Positions 1 through 6,619 of a stretch of 33,364 nt of DNA are shown one piece after another. The translations under genes and the position numbers were made by a program. Every line of letters starts with the position of its first letter. The first letter of the stretch is position 1. The notes under the pieces were generated by a model, which did not search any database, was not told the DNA's origin, and saw nothing but the letters and a program-made list of their open reading frames with translations. The DNA is from Oscillospiraceae bacterium. Its GTDB lineage: Bacteria; Bacillota; Clostridia; Oscillospirales; Oscillospiraceae. The stretch covers positions 1 to 33,364 of the forward strand of contig JAFQCV010000014.1 of the NCBI GenBank assembly GCA_017416325.1, given 5' to 3'.

Positions 1-61
1 GGGGCTTGCTCCCGCCGTTTGGTGCATTTGTTTTTTCGGCGGGAGCAAGCCCCCGCCCTAC
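1..61. repeat. Partial GC-rich palindromic repeat at window edge
   Basis: The right arm (37-61) is identical to the 25-base right terminal arm of the repeat at 1455-1590. The left arm is cut by the window edge, and the spacer between arms is only about 20 bases instead of about 86. It is therefore a short-core relative of that family. Each arm can itself fold as a small hairpin (GGCGGG/CCCGCC). Confidence 0.75.
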
Positions 62-136
62 AATAATTTTACAAATTACGCTGTTAGTATCTGTAAACAG
101 GGTGGAAATGATCGTAGGGGCACTTCTGCGGGACAG

Positions 137-165
137 TTGACTTTTTTCTTCCAAGGCTGTAAAAT
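137..165 (+). promoter_or_regulatory. Promoter of the 210-1388 gene
   Basis: TTGACT (137-142), a 17-base spacer, then TAAAAT (160-165). The predicted start of transcription lies about 35-40 bases before the ATG. This is a consensus-based call. Confidence 0.6.
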
Positions 166-209
166 GAAACCATTCGTAACCCCAATTTTTAGGAAAAGAG
201 GTCTTGGTT

Positions 210-1388
210 ATGCGCGATACTCCTGAAGTGGCAGTTAACGAAGCGCCCGAAGCGGTTCAGAACGAAGCGCCCGAAGTGGCGGCGGAGGGTTTGCCGGAAG
301 AACCGAAGCAAGAACAAATTCCGCAGCCGAAAGCGAAGAAGGCCAAAAAGCGCCGGTCTGCTCCTGTGAGAATTTTGATGGGACTGATCGCCTTTATCCT
401 GTGCATTGTGATGTTTGCGGTGTCTGTCGCGGGGGTGCTGATCCTGAATGTCCGGACCGCGGTGTCCCGGGACGGCATACATAAGATCGTGAACCAGCTG
501 GTCTCCGGCAAGTCTGCCGCCGGTCCGGTTCGGCCGGCGCTGGCAATGGGCGCAGGCGCGTATCAGCAGGACTATCCGGCTGAGGAAGACATGGGCGGCA
601 TGCTGGTGGATTGGGTCTATGATGTTTTGAAGGAATCCTTCGGCGAGGAGATGACCGCTACCAGAGAACAGGTTCAGACCTTTGTGGCAGAGTCCACCGT
701 CAAGGACCTGGTTGCCGACAAGGTGGCAGGCCTGGTGGAGGATTTCTACGCCGGCACCAGCCAGACCACCATTACCAAAGATGAGATCACCCAGATGATC
801 CAGGAGAACAAGGAGCTTATTGAATCTCAGTTCGGCGTTGTTATCAACCAGGAAGCTCTGGATGCGGTGGACACCATGCTGAAAGAAAGCGAGATCCTGG
901 AGCCTCTGGAGGAACAGGGTCTTTTAGGCTATATCGAGCAGAGTATGGCCGGCGGCGAGAACCCCGATGAGGAGGGCGGCGCGCAGGACAGCGTGGACGC
1001 AGAGGCTTCCTTGGCGGAGGTGAAGCAGGTTATGGAAATTGTCCGTACTGTGACCTCTTATGAGGCGGTTGCTGTTCTGGTGGGCGCTTTTGTGCTGCTA
1101 ATGGTGCTGCTGTTCTTCGTTACCGGCTGCAGCTTCCCGGCAACTTTGGCGGACACCGGCGTGGTGCTGCTGCTGGTGGGCCTGATCTACGGTCTGCCTA
1201 CGGCGGCTTGCCTGTTTGCCCCGGATGTGGTAAGCGGCCTGCTCGGTCAGCAGACTGCCGGTATCCTCAATCTGATCTTTGGCGCGGTGGCGGGCTTGAA
1301 CTTCACGGTGCTGGGTCTGGGCTTTGCTCTGATCGTGGCAGCCATCGTGGTGAAGATCGTTCTGAGCGTCAAGGCGAAAAAGGCATAA
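210..1388 (+). CDS. Hypothetical multi-pass membrane protein
   Basis: A 392-residue protein that I do not recognise. The ATG at 210 is chosen over the TTG at 204 because AGGAAAAGAGG (191-201) sits at a suitable distance from it. The first ~50 residues are charged and cytoplasmic-looking, with an NEAPE-type repeat (acidic, Pro/Ala-rich) followed by a Lys/Arg-rich patch (KAKKAKKRR). A membrane segment follows at about residues 55-80. Next comes a roughly 200-residue hydrophilic acidic region with predicted helices, probably outside the membrane, and then three hydrophobic segments at about 287-305, 312-335 and 355-388. The C-terminus is basic (VKAKKA). It is a single-gene unit with its own promoter and a strong palindromic terminator, flanked by intergenic repeats. 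No catalytic motif is visible. A role in envelope structure or sensing is only a guess. Confidence 0.8.
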   Translation: MRDTPEVAVNEAPEAVQNEAPEVAAEGLPEEPKQEQIPQPKAKKAKKRRSAPVRILMGLIAFILCIVMFAVSVAGVLILNVRTAVSRDGIHKIVNQLVSGKSAAGPVRPALAMGAGAYQQDYPAEEDMGGMLVDWVYDVLKESFGEEMTATREQVQTFVAESTVKDLVADKVAGLVEDFYAGTSQTTITKDEITQMIQENKELIESQFGVVINQEALDAVDTMLKESEILEPLEEQGLLGYIEQSMAGGENPDEEGGAQDSVDAEASLAEVKQVMEIVRTVTSYEAVAVLVGAFVLLMVLLFFVTGCSFPATLADTGVVLLLVGLIYGLPTAACLFAPDVVSGLLGQQTAGILNLIFGAVAGLNFTVLGLGFALIVAAIVVKIVLSVKAKKA

Positions 1389-1393
1389 AATTT

Positions 1394-1417
1394 CCGGAGG
1401 AGCAGCTGCTCCTCCGG
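1394..1417 (+). terminator. Palindromic terminator after the 210-1388 gene
   Basis: A perfect 24-base palindrome (12-base arms around AGCAGCTGCT) begins five bases after the stop codon and is followed by TTCGTTT. The G+C-rich stem suits a factor-independent terminator, although the T tract is short. Confidence 0.65.
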
Positions 1418-1429
1418 TTCGTTTATGTG

Positions 1430-1620
1430 CCAATTTCCGTTTATCGATTAGATCGTAGGGCGGGGGCTTGCTCCCGCCGTTTACATGACAATATTTAAAT
1501 AGTTTGTATTTTGTGTCAAATTTCCGGTGAAACATCTAGAACCGATTCTATGTTTGTAATGTTTGCGGCGGGAGCAAGCCCCCGCCCTACAAACAAACTC
1601 CCCGAAAAATGGCGATTTGG
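1430..1620. repeat. MITE-like palindromic repeat, copy A
   Basis: The core at 1455-1590 (136 bases) has perfect 25-base terminal inverted repeats beginning GTAGGGCGGGGGC. The element extends further to outer ends CCAATTTCCGTTTATCGA (1430-1447) and CGAAAAATGGCGATTTGG (1603-1620). The inverted copy B at 27712-27901 has a core of the same length with only three differences by eye. It has no coding capacity. The core carries a TTGACA-like box with a TAAATA-like box on the minus strand, so it might contribute a weak promoter. Confidence 0.85.
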
Positions 1621-1624
1621 CAGG

Positions 1625-1652
1625 TTGACATTTATCCTGAATTTGGTATGAT
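1625..1652 (+). promoter_or_regulatory. Promoter of the CBM9-like gene
   Basis: TTGACA (1625-1630), a 16-base spacer, then TATGAT (1647-1652), directly beyond the right end of repeat copy A. The start codon is at 1680 after GGGAGG. Confidence 0.6.
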
Positions 1653-1679
1653 GATAAAAAATATTTTGGGAGGTACATT

Positions 1680-2291
1680 ATGAAGACTGCTCAGATGACA
1701 AGGGTTTGCGGGGGCGTGGACTGGAGCAAGCTGCCCCGGATCGAGATCGACGCGCCCATCTCCGAGAGCGATTCGCCTGCCACCGCCTATGCCCAGATCT
1801 GCGCCACGGAGGAGGCGCTGTGCCTTCACCTGTCTGCCACCGAACCGGAGGTTCGGGCGGTGGAGACCAGCCCGTTGGCTGAAGTCTGTGAGGACAGCTG
1901 CCTGGAGTTTTTCTTCCGGCCCATGGAAGGGAGCATGCGGTATTTTAACATGGAGTGGAATCCCAACAAGTGTCTGTTTTTGGGGTTCGGTTCTTCCATT
2001 GAGGATCTTTTGCGGATCGTCCCTGAGGAAGCGCAGAAAGAGGCGCTGTTTTGTCCCGAAGTGATTCGCCGGGAGGATGGCTGGGAGATCTTCTTCCGGG
2101 TGCCCTACAGCTTTATCCGGGGCTTTTTCCCGGAGTTTGAGGTGAAACCCGGCAAGGCGCTGTACTGCAATTTCTACAAGTGCGGAGACAAGCTGCGCCT
2201 GCCTCATTATCTGACCTGGAATCCCATTTTGCGCAAGGGCCCCTGCCGCTTCCACACCCCGGCGGAGTTTGGCCAGCTGGATGTGGTATAA
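1680..2291 (+). CDS. Carbohydrate-binding family 9-like protein
   Basis: A 203-residue protein resembling the CBM9-like domain found in stand-alone clostridial proteins. Supporting signs are the EDSCLEFFFRP segment (about residues 77-87), the YFNMEWNP segment, the WEIFFRVPYSF segment and the closing LPHYLTWNP / FHTPAEFGQLD pattern, typical of a beta-sandwich that binds sugars with aromatic residues. The length fits the whole domain with little else attached. There is no signal peptide or membrane segment, so it should be cytoplasmic, which is odd for a carbohydrate-binding module. It is transcribed alone from a promoter beside repeat copy A with a clear GGGAGG site. The family is recognised from the sequence pattern; the ligand is unknown. 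A role in sensing or handling imported glycans is inference. Confidence 0.75.
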   Translation: MKTAQMTRVCGGVDWSKLPRIEIDAPISESDSPATAYAQICATEEALCLHLSATEPEVRAVETSPLAEVCEDSCLEFFFRPMEGSMRYFNMEWNPNKCLFLGFGSSIEDLLRIVPEEAQKEALFCPEVIRREDGWEIFFRVPYSFIRGFFPEFEVKPGKALYCNFYKCGDKLRLPHYLTWNPILRKGPCRFHTPAEFGQLDVV

Positions 2292-2295
2292 CCCA

Positions 2296-2406
2296 TGCCA
2301 AAATCCGAAAAAGGATTTTTGGCATATCGAGGTTTTGCGAAAGCAAAACCATATCGAATTTGCCCCAAGGCAAATATATCGAGACTCCCGAAGGGAGGCA
2401 TATCGA
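2296..2406 (+). repeat. Array of small hairpins separated by ATATCGA
   Basis: ATATCGA occurs four times, at 2324-2330, 2351-2357, 2376-2382 and 2400-2406 (spacings 27, 25 and 24). Between them sit different perfect short hairpins: GGTTTTGC/GCAAAACC with a GAAA loop, ATTTGCC/GGCAAAT with CCAA, and CTCCC/GGGAG with GAA. A longer hairpin (2296-2324) precedes the first spacer. The stems differ in sequence while the spacer is constant, the reverse of a CRISPR array. It begins five bases after the CBM9-like gene stop. Confidence 0.8.
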
Positions 2407-2413
2407 CAACAAC

Positions 2414-2439
2414 ACCGGGCAGAGATTTCTCTGTCCGGT
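2414..2439 (+). terminator. Terminator-like hairpin
   Basis: A 12-base stem (ACCGGGCAGAGA with TCTCTGTCCGGT, one G-U pair) and a TT loop, followed by TCTTGCTGTTTTG. It is a plausible end for transcripts of the CBM9-like gene that run through the hairpin array. Confidence 0.55.
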
Positions 2440-2465
2440 TCTTGCTGTTTTGTATGCGGAAGCCG

Positions 2466-2645
2466 CCAATTTCCGTTTGTCGAGCAGCCGATGGCTGCCA
2501 ATTGACAATTGAAAATTGACAATGGAGAATTTCGGAGTCGCCAAAGGCGACATTTTTAAATCATTTCCGAAGGAAATACCACAATTGTCAATTATCCATT
2601 ATCAATTATCCATTCGTGCGTCAGCACGAAAAATGGCAATTTCGC
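2466..2645. repeat. Repeat-family member with a different core
   Basis: The outer ends CCAATTTCCGTTTGTCGA (2466-2483) and CGAAAAATGGCAATTTCGC (2627-2645) match the outer ends of copies A and B. The core is unrelated. It has inverted TTGACAATT/AATTGTCAA-type arms (about 2503-2525 and 2582-2613) around hairpins GTCGCC/GGCGAC and ATTTCC/GGAAAT, plus a GTGC/GCAC hairpin near the right end. Confidence 0.65.
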
Positions 2646-2693
2646 AGAGAAATTCTTTTTTTATTTTACCTGTTATGGAGCCGCGCGTCAAGG

Positions 2694-2722
2694 TTGACAA
2701 GTAATAAGATAAGGAGTAAAAT
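2694..2722 (+). promoter_or_regulatory. mgtE promoter
   Basis: TTGACA (2694-2699), a 17-base spacer, then TAAAAT (2717-2722). Transcription should begin near 2729, leaving a leader of roughly 155 bases before the mgtE start codon. Confidence 0.7.
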
Positions 2723-2728
2723 GTAAAT

Positions 2729-2883
2729 AATGTTTTGTAAAAGAGGGGGGACGACCATGGAATCCGGCAGTAGCGGCAATATACCCGGCCGAAGTAGACG
2801 GCAGCCGTATTTCATGGCGGCTTTGCGTCTGTAACGGTCCGGTGTGTTGCCTTTCGTGAAAAATCAGGAAGGAGGCAACCGTC
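2729..2883 (+). promoter_or_regulatory. Structured 5' leader of mgtE
   Basis: The leader can form an outer helix CCATG(g)AA with TTCATGG (2756-2763 with 2811-2817). This encloses two small hairpins with AGTAG in the loop: CCG/CGG at 2764-2775 and GCCG/CGGC at about 2789-2803. A final hairpin pairs GTTGCCT (2846-2852) with AGGCAAC (2873-2879), which buries the GGAGG ribosome binding site at 2871-2875. I do not find the conserved blocks of the M-box magnesium riboswitch as I know them. A cis-regulatory RNA acting on translation is inferred from leader length, pairing and the target gene. Confidence 0.5.
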
Positions 2884-4263
2884 ATGGTGGAGCGTTTTGA
2901 AATTGTGGAAAAAGCTATCCTCAAAATGATGGAGGATAAGAAGTATGCGGCGCTGCGGGAGATCCTGGTGGTGATGAATCCCAGCGATATTGCGGTGCTG
3001 TTTTCCGGGATGGAGGAGAACCAGATCCCCTTGCTGTTCCGGCTGCTGCCAAAGGAATTGGCGGCAGAGTCCTTTGTAGAAATGGAGCCGGATGCCCAGG
3101 AGCTTTTGATCCGGGGCTTTTCCGATAACGAGCTGAAAGAGATCGTGGACGAGCTGTATGTCGACGACGCGGCGGACCTGGTGGAGGAAATGCCTGCCAA
3201 TGTGGTCAAGCGGATCCTGAAGCAAGCTGACCCGGAAATGCGCCGGTCCATCAATCAGATTTTGCGGTATCCTGAGTATTCCGCCGGCTCAATTATGACT
3301 ACGGAATATGTTTCTCTGCGGCCTAATATGACGGTGGAGGAAGCGATCCTGCGGATCCGGCGGCAGGGTGTGGATAAAGAGACCATCTATACCTGCTATG
3401 TTACCGCGTCAGACCGGAAGCTGCTGGGCTTAGTGACGGTAAAGAACCTGCTGCTGGCAGAGAGTGATGATATCCTGATAAAGGATATTATGTTAACCAA
3501 TCTGATCTATGCCAATACCCAGACGGACCGGGAAGATGTGGCAAAGATGCTGACAAAATATAATTTCCTGGCGCTTCCGGTGGTAGATGGGGAAGGCCGG
3601 ATGGTGGGCATCGTGACCTTTGATGACGCCATGGACGTTATCGAAGAAGAGACCACCGAGGATATGGAGCTGATGGGCGGTATCATTCCCTCGGAGAAGA
3701 CCTATCTGAGAAGTACAGCCTGGGATTTATTCAAAAGCCGTATCCCCTGGCTGATGCTTTTGATGCTGTCGGCCACCTTTACGGGACTGATCATCACATC
3801 CTTTGAAGATGCCTTGGCAGCCCAGGTGGCGCTCACTGCCTTTATTCCTATGCTCATGGGTACCGGCGGAAACTCCGGCTCTCAGTCCTCGGTTACGGTG
3901 ATCCGCGCCCTGAGCCTGGATGAGCTGCGGTTCTCCGATATCGGCAGAGTGATCTGGAAGGAACTGCGTACGGCGCTTCTTTGCGGCATCGTGCTGGCGG
4001 TTGTCTGTTTCGCGAAGATCTGGCTGGTGGACCGGCTGCTCATGGGGAACGAAGAGATCACCTGGATGATCGATTTGGTGGTCTGCCTGGCGCTGTGTGT
4101 TACGGTGATCATCGCCAAGGTGGTGGGAAGTATTCTGCCCTTGGTGGCGAAGGTGCTGGGCGCAGACCCGGCTGTGATGGCAAGTCCCTTTATTACCACC
4201 ATCGTGGATGCCGTGTCACTGCTGGTGTATTTCCTGTTTGCCAAAAGCTTGCTGCATGTTTAA
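2884..4263 (+). CDS. mgtE: Magnesium transporter MgtE
   Basis: A 459-residue inner-membrane Mg2+ channel/transporter of normal family length. Residues ~1-130 form the acidic helical MgtE N domain (ending DAADLVEEMPANVVKRIL). Two CBS domains follow at about 135-255, where cytosolic Mg2+ is sensed (LGLVTVKNLL and MVGIVTFDDAMDVI). The C-terminal half is the five-helix pore, with the family signature GTGGNSGSQSS at about 327-337 and the DPAVMASP segment near 429-436 that carries the conserved ion-selectivity Asp. The start codon has GGAGG nine bases upstream, which can be sequestered in the leader hairpin. Uptake is thus probably controlled twice: by gating through the N/CBS domains (known for the family) and by the leader RNA (inferred). 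A hairpin just after the stop ends the unit. Confidence 0.95.
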   Translation: MVERFEIVEKAILKMMEDKKYAALREILVVMNPSDIAVLFSGMEENQIPLLFRLLPKELAAESFVEMEPDAQELLIRGFSDNELKEIVDELYVDDAADLVEEMPANVVKRILKQADPEMRRSINQILRYPEYSAGSIMTTEYVSLRPNMTVEEAILRIRRQGVDKETIYTCYVTASDRKLLGLVTVKNLLLAESDDILIKDIMLTNLIYANTQTDREDVAKMLTKYNFLALPVVDGEGRMVGIVTFDDAMDVIEEETTEDMELMGGIIPSEKTYLRSTAWDLFKSRIPWLMLLMLSATFTGLIITSFEDALAAQVALTAFIPMLMGTGGNSGSQSSVTVIRALSLDELRFSDIGRVIWKELRTALLCGIVLAVVCFAKIWLVDRLLMGNEEITWMIDLVVCLALCVTVIIAKVVGSILPLVAKVLGADPAVMASPFITTIVDAVSLLVYFLFAKSLLHV

Positions 4264-4268
4264 AGGAT

Positions 4269-4297
4269 CGGGCCTGTTGCCGTCGGCAACAGGCCCG
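4269..4297. terminator. Bidirectional hairpin between mgtE and the FGGY kinase
   Basis: A 13-base perfect stem (CGGGCCTGTTGCC with GGCAACAGGCCCG) and a GTC loop lies between two convergent genes, and could serve both. There is no long T run. Nearly the same hairpin recurs at 17026-17053. Confidence 0.6.
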
Positions 4298-4303
4298 AAA
4301 TGT

Positions 4304-5761
4304 TTAAGATAATTTACCGATCTGCAGCGCGGCCTCATACAGGGCGCAGAAACGGCGGTATTTTTTCTCGGTTTCCTCCGAGGAAGTGGGGGCGTAGGTC
4401 TGGGAGAAGCTGACACAGTGCTTTACTGCTTCCTCCAGGGTGGCAAATCTGCCGTCGCTGACCGCGGCCACCATGGTGATACCTAAGCATGCGGCTTCCT
4501 TTTCCGCGGGGATCCGCACGGGAAGGCCGGTAATGTCTGCCTGAAGCTGACACCAGATGGGGCTCTTGGCGCCGCCGCCGGTGGCAATAATGGCGTTGGG
4601 GGCCATGCCTGCTGCTGCCATATGGTCGCAGTTTTTCCGCAGGACGAAGCTGACGCCCTCCATCACCGCCCGCGCCATGTCGAAGATATCATGCTCCTGC
4701 CGCAGTCCCCAGAATACGCCGTTGGCGTTGGGGTCGAATTCCGGGGCGTTGGTGCCCACCAGGTAAGGCAGGAACAGCAGCTGATTGCCGCCCCGGTCTG
4801 CCAAGACCCGGTTCATTTCCTCGTAGCCGGTTTGGCCCATACAGGTTCTGCGGAACCATTCCAGACTGACACCGCCGCTTTCCGCCACAGGCAGCATTAC
4901 ATGGGTGTCGGGCAGGAAGCCGTAGTGCATGGCAATACCGGTGTTCTTATCCGGTGTGCCGTCGCACATGGTAGCCATCGCCATCACCGTGCCGGTGGAC
5001 AGGGTGATACCGCCGGGAAGAATGTTGCCTGTGCCGATCATGCCGGCAAAGTGGTCCAAAGTGCCGATGTTTACCTTGGCATCGGCGTTTAAGCGCATTG
5101 CCTGAGCGATGTCAGGCAGCAGGCAGCCGGCTGTTGAGCAGGGCTCTTGCAGAGCGGGCAGCTGACTTTCGGAAATGCCGATGGCACGGAGCATTTCCTG
5201 CCAGTAAGTCTTATTGTAAATATCAAAATAGAAAGAGAAGGTAGCGATGGACATATCCGCCAGCTTTTGCCCGGTGAGATAGTACACCACATAGTCTTTC
5301 AAAAGCAGGTAAGTGGCGGCGTTTTCATAGACCTCCGGGCGGTGCTTTTTCAGCCACAGGATCTTGGTGGCAGGCCAGGTGGGGAGAACCGCCATCTGAC
5401 CGGTGACGGCTTCGCAGGTCTTGGCATCAAATCGGTCTGCCAGAATTTTGCACTCCTCAACAGAACGCTCATCCATCCAGGAAATGGCGTTCATCAAAGG
5501 CTTTCCGTCCTTGCCGATGACCACCAGGGATTCTGCCTGGCCGGTCAGGGCGATCTCCCGGATATGGGTGACCCGGTTGTTTGCCGCCATTTGTCCCAGA
5601 AGCTGCGTCAGCTCCCGGCAGTAGACTTCCGCGTCAAATTCCACAAAGCCGTTTTCCCGGATATACTGCACGGGGCGGCTCTGCCGATCCACAAGGGTCA
5701 TATTTTCGTCATAAAGGGCAGCTTTGATGTTGGTGCTGCCAAGATCGATACCGATATACAT
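4304..5761 (-). CDS. FGGY-family carbohydrate kinase
   Basis: A 485-residue ATP-dependent sugar kinase of the FGGY family, most like the xylulokinase branch. The N-terminal ATP-binding fold starts MYIGIDLGSTNIKAA, with the first phosphate loop. ALTGQAES and ISWMDERS (about 75-100) match the substrate-binding half. ITLSTGTVMA (about 258-268) is the second phosphate loop. ATGGGAKSPIWCQL (about 396-410) is the C-terminal adenosine-binding signature. The start is the ATG at 5761 because GGAGG (5767-5771) precedes it; an in-frame ATG seven codons upstream lacks a site. It is divergent from the YhcH-like gene and next to a sugar ABC system, so it probably phosphorylates the sugar, or a product of the sugar, imported there. 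The exact substrate (xylulose, ribulose, gluconate or other) cannot be read from the sequence. Confidence 0.88.
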   Translation of the reverse strand: MYIGIDLGSTNIKAALYDENMTLVDRQSRPVQYIRENGFVEFDAEVYCRELTQLLGQMAANNRVTHIREIALTGQAESLVVIGKDGKPLMNAISWMDERSVEECKILADRFDAKTCEAVTGQMAVLPTWPATKILWLKKHRPEVYENAATYLLLKDYVVYYLTGQKLADMSIATFSFYFDIYNKTYWQEMLRAIGISESQLPALQEPCSTAGCLLPDIAQAMRLNADAKVNIGTLDHFAGMIGTGNILPGGITLSTGTVMAMATMCDGTPDKNTGIAMHYGFLPDTHVMLPVAESGGVSLEWFRRTCMGQTGYEEMNRVLADRGGNQLLFLPYLVGTNAPEFDPNANGVFWGLRQEHDIFDMARAVMEGVSFVLRKNCDHMAAAGMAPNAIIATGGGAKSPIWCQLQADITGLPVRIPAEKEAACLGITMVAAVSDGRFATLEEAVKHCVSFSQTYAPTSSEETEKKYRRFCALYEAALQIGKLS

Positions 5762-5791
5762 AAATTCCTCCGTAGCACACATTCTGGATAG

Positions 5792-5820
5792 AGCATATTA
5801 TGTTTTTTTCGGTATTTCAA
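5792..5820 (-). promoter_or_regulatory. Promoter of the FGGY kinase
   Basis: On the minus strand, TTGAAA (5820-5815), a 17-base spacer, then TATGCT (5797-5792), about 30 bases before the start codon. The -10 box is imperfect; TAATAT just upstream is an alternative. Confidence 0.4.
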
Positions 5821-5832
5821 TAGGCAAAATAT

Positions 5833-5849
5833 ACAATTTTTCGGATTGT
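5833..5849. promoter_or_regulatory. Possible operator between divergent genes
   Basis: A short inverted repeat, ACAAT (5833-5837) and ATTGT (5845-5849), lies just upstream of the kinase -35 box and between the two divergent promoters. It may be a regulator site, but the arms are only five bases. Confidence 0.25.
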
Positions 5850-5913
5850 GTAAAAAACAAGCGGGAAAAGCGGGGGTAAAGAAAGGAACAGGCAGCTGGC
5901 CGCATTTCCGCCA

Positions 5914-5942
5914 TTGACTTTTTCTGGGAACTAATTTATAGT
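5914..5942 (+). promoter_or_regulatory. Promoter of the YhcH-like gene
   Basis: TTGACT (5914-5919), a 17-base spacer, then TATAGT (5937-5942), placed about 35 bases before the start codon. Confidence 0.65.
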
Positions 5943-5978
5943 AAAGATGGATGTATATATTATTAAGGAGGAACTACC

Positions 5979-6437
5979 ATGATTCTGACTACCAAAGAAA
6001 AGGTGCATGCTTACGCAGCACTCAATCCTTATTTTGAAAAGGCTTTTGCAGCACTGAAAGAGGTTGCGGCGGAAGATTTTGTAAAAGGCAGACATCCTGT
6101 GGACGACAACATTTACATCAACGCCGCGGAATATCAGACCCATCCTGCCGAAGGCGCATTGGCTGAGGCCCACAGAGTTTACATTGATGTGATGTGGATG
6201 CTCTCCGGTAACGAGCAGATCGGTGTCGTTCCGGTAGAAAAGCTCACCGAGATTACCAAAGAGTATGCCGAAGCCGGTGACGCGCTGCTGGCCAAGCTGC
6301 CCGAGAACTACACCGCTTTGCGGATGACTCCCGACAGCGTCTGTATTCTGTTCCCTGAGGACGGCCATGCCCCCGGCCTGATCGCCGGCGAGCAGGAGGG
6401 CGTCCGGAAGCTGATCTGCAAGGTCCGCGTGGTGTAA
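5979..6437 (+). CDS. YhcH/YjgK/YiaL (DUF386) family protein
   Basis: A 152-residue cytoplasmic protein of the YhcH/YjgK/YiaL family, a cupin-like beta-sandwich often encoded in sugar-catabolic operons (sialic acid, ulosonate, and the beta subunit of Ebg beta-galactosidase). Family features are the HPVDDNIYINAAEYQTHP segment (about 39-56), AHRVYIDVMWMLSG (about 64-77) with a conserved basic/acidic pair, and the C-terminal FPEDGHAPGL (about 126-135), whose His and acidic residues are usual metal ligands. TAAGGAGG precedes the ATG. It has its own strong promoter and lies between the kinase and the ABC operon. The family is often linked to handling sugar anomers, but the activity is unsettled, so function here is limited to 'sugar catabolism, unassigned'. 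Confidence 0.88.
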   Translation: MILTTKEKVHAYAALNPYFEKAFAALKEVAAEDFVKGRHPVDDNIYINAAEYQTHPAEGALAEAHRVYIDVMWMLSGNEQIGVVPVEKLTEITKEYAEAGDALLAKLPENYTALRMTPDSVCILFPEDGHAPGLIAGEQEGVRKLICKVRVV

Positions 6438-6529
6438 AAAGGTTTTTAGCTAGAAAAAGCTGGAAATATTGAGCAAATGTTAAGATACTGTCACAGATTC
6501 TACAAATCACCAAAAATGTGAGTCTTTTC

Positions 6530-6542
6530 TAGAATTTGTGCA
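6530..6542 (+). promoter_or_regulatory. Candidate regulator site at the ABC operon
   Basis: TAGAATTTGTGCA ends 21 bases before the -35 box. It matches 12 of 13 bases of the inverted site at 12600-12612 upstream of the two-component genes. TTTTCTAGAA (6525-6534) is also shared exactly with 12585-12594. A second related copy, TAGAAAATTTGT (6567-6578), overlaps the -35 box and spacer. Binding by the local AraC-type regulator is inference. Confidence 0.5.
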
Positions 6543-6563
6543 TGATTAACGAGAGTTTGTTCC

Positions 6564-6592
6564 TGTTAGAAAATTTGTTGTTAAGATATAAT
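6564..6592 (+). promoter_or_regulatory. Promoter of the ABC transporter operon
   Basis: TGTTAG (6564-6569), a 17-base spacer, then a perfect TATAAT (6587-6592). The poor -35 box with a perfect -10 is what an activator-dependent promoter would look like. Confidence 0.55.
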
Positions 6593-6619
6593 ATCCATAT
6601 CCATGAAAGGGGTGTCCCA

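Larger units (their letters stand above)
2292..2693. other. Hairpin-rich noncoding region before mgtE
   Basis: No credible gene lies here. In order it holds a regular hairpin array (2296-2406), a terminator-like hairpin (2414-2439), and a repeat-family member (2466-2645) with its own internal hairpins. The promoter of mgtE starts at 2694. Short open frames in this stretch lack ribosome binding sites and are made of inverted repeats. Confidence 0.8.

Noticed and set aside
1098-1678. Small frames crossing the repeat copies (also near 27569-27850)
   Set aside because: Their peptides come from inverted repeat arms and recur only because the repeat recurs; there are no ribosome binding sites.
2324-2406. 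CRISPR array
   Set aside because: The constant unit is only seven bases, and the variable parts are themselves perfect hairpins of 13-20 bases. No cas gene is in the window.
2729-2883. M-box magnesium riboswitch before mgtE
   Set aside because: GGCAGTAGCGGC resembles the complement of an M-box block, but it is on the wrong strand, and the other conserved blocks and the terminator are missing. It is kept only as an unnamed structured leader.
6438-6529. Terminator after the YhcH-like gene
   Set aside because: TTTTTAGCT and AGAAAAAGCT can pair only weakly, with no T run after the stem. Read-through into the ABC operon cannot be excluded.
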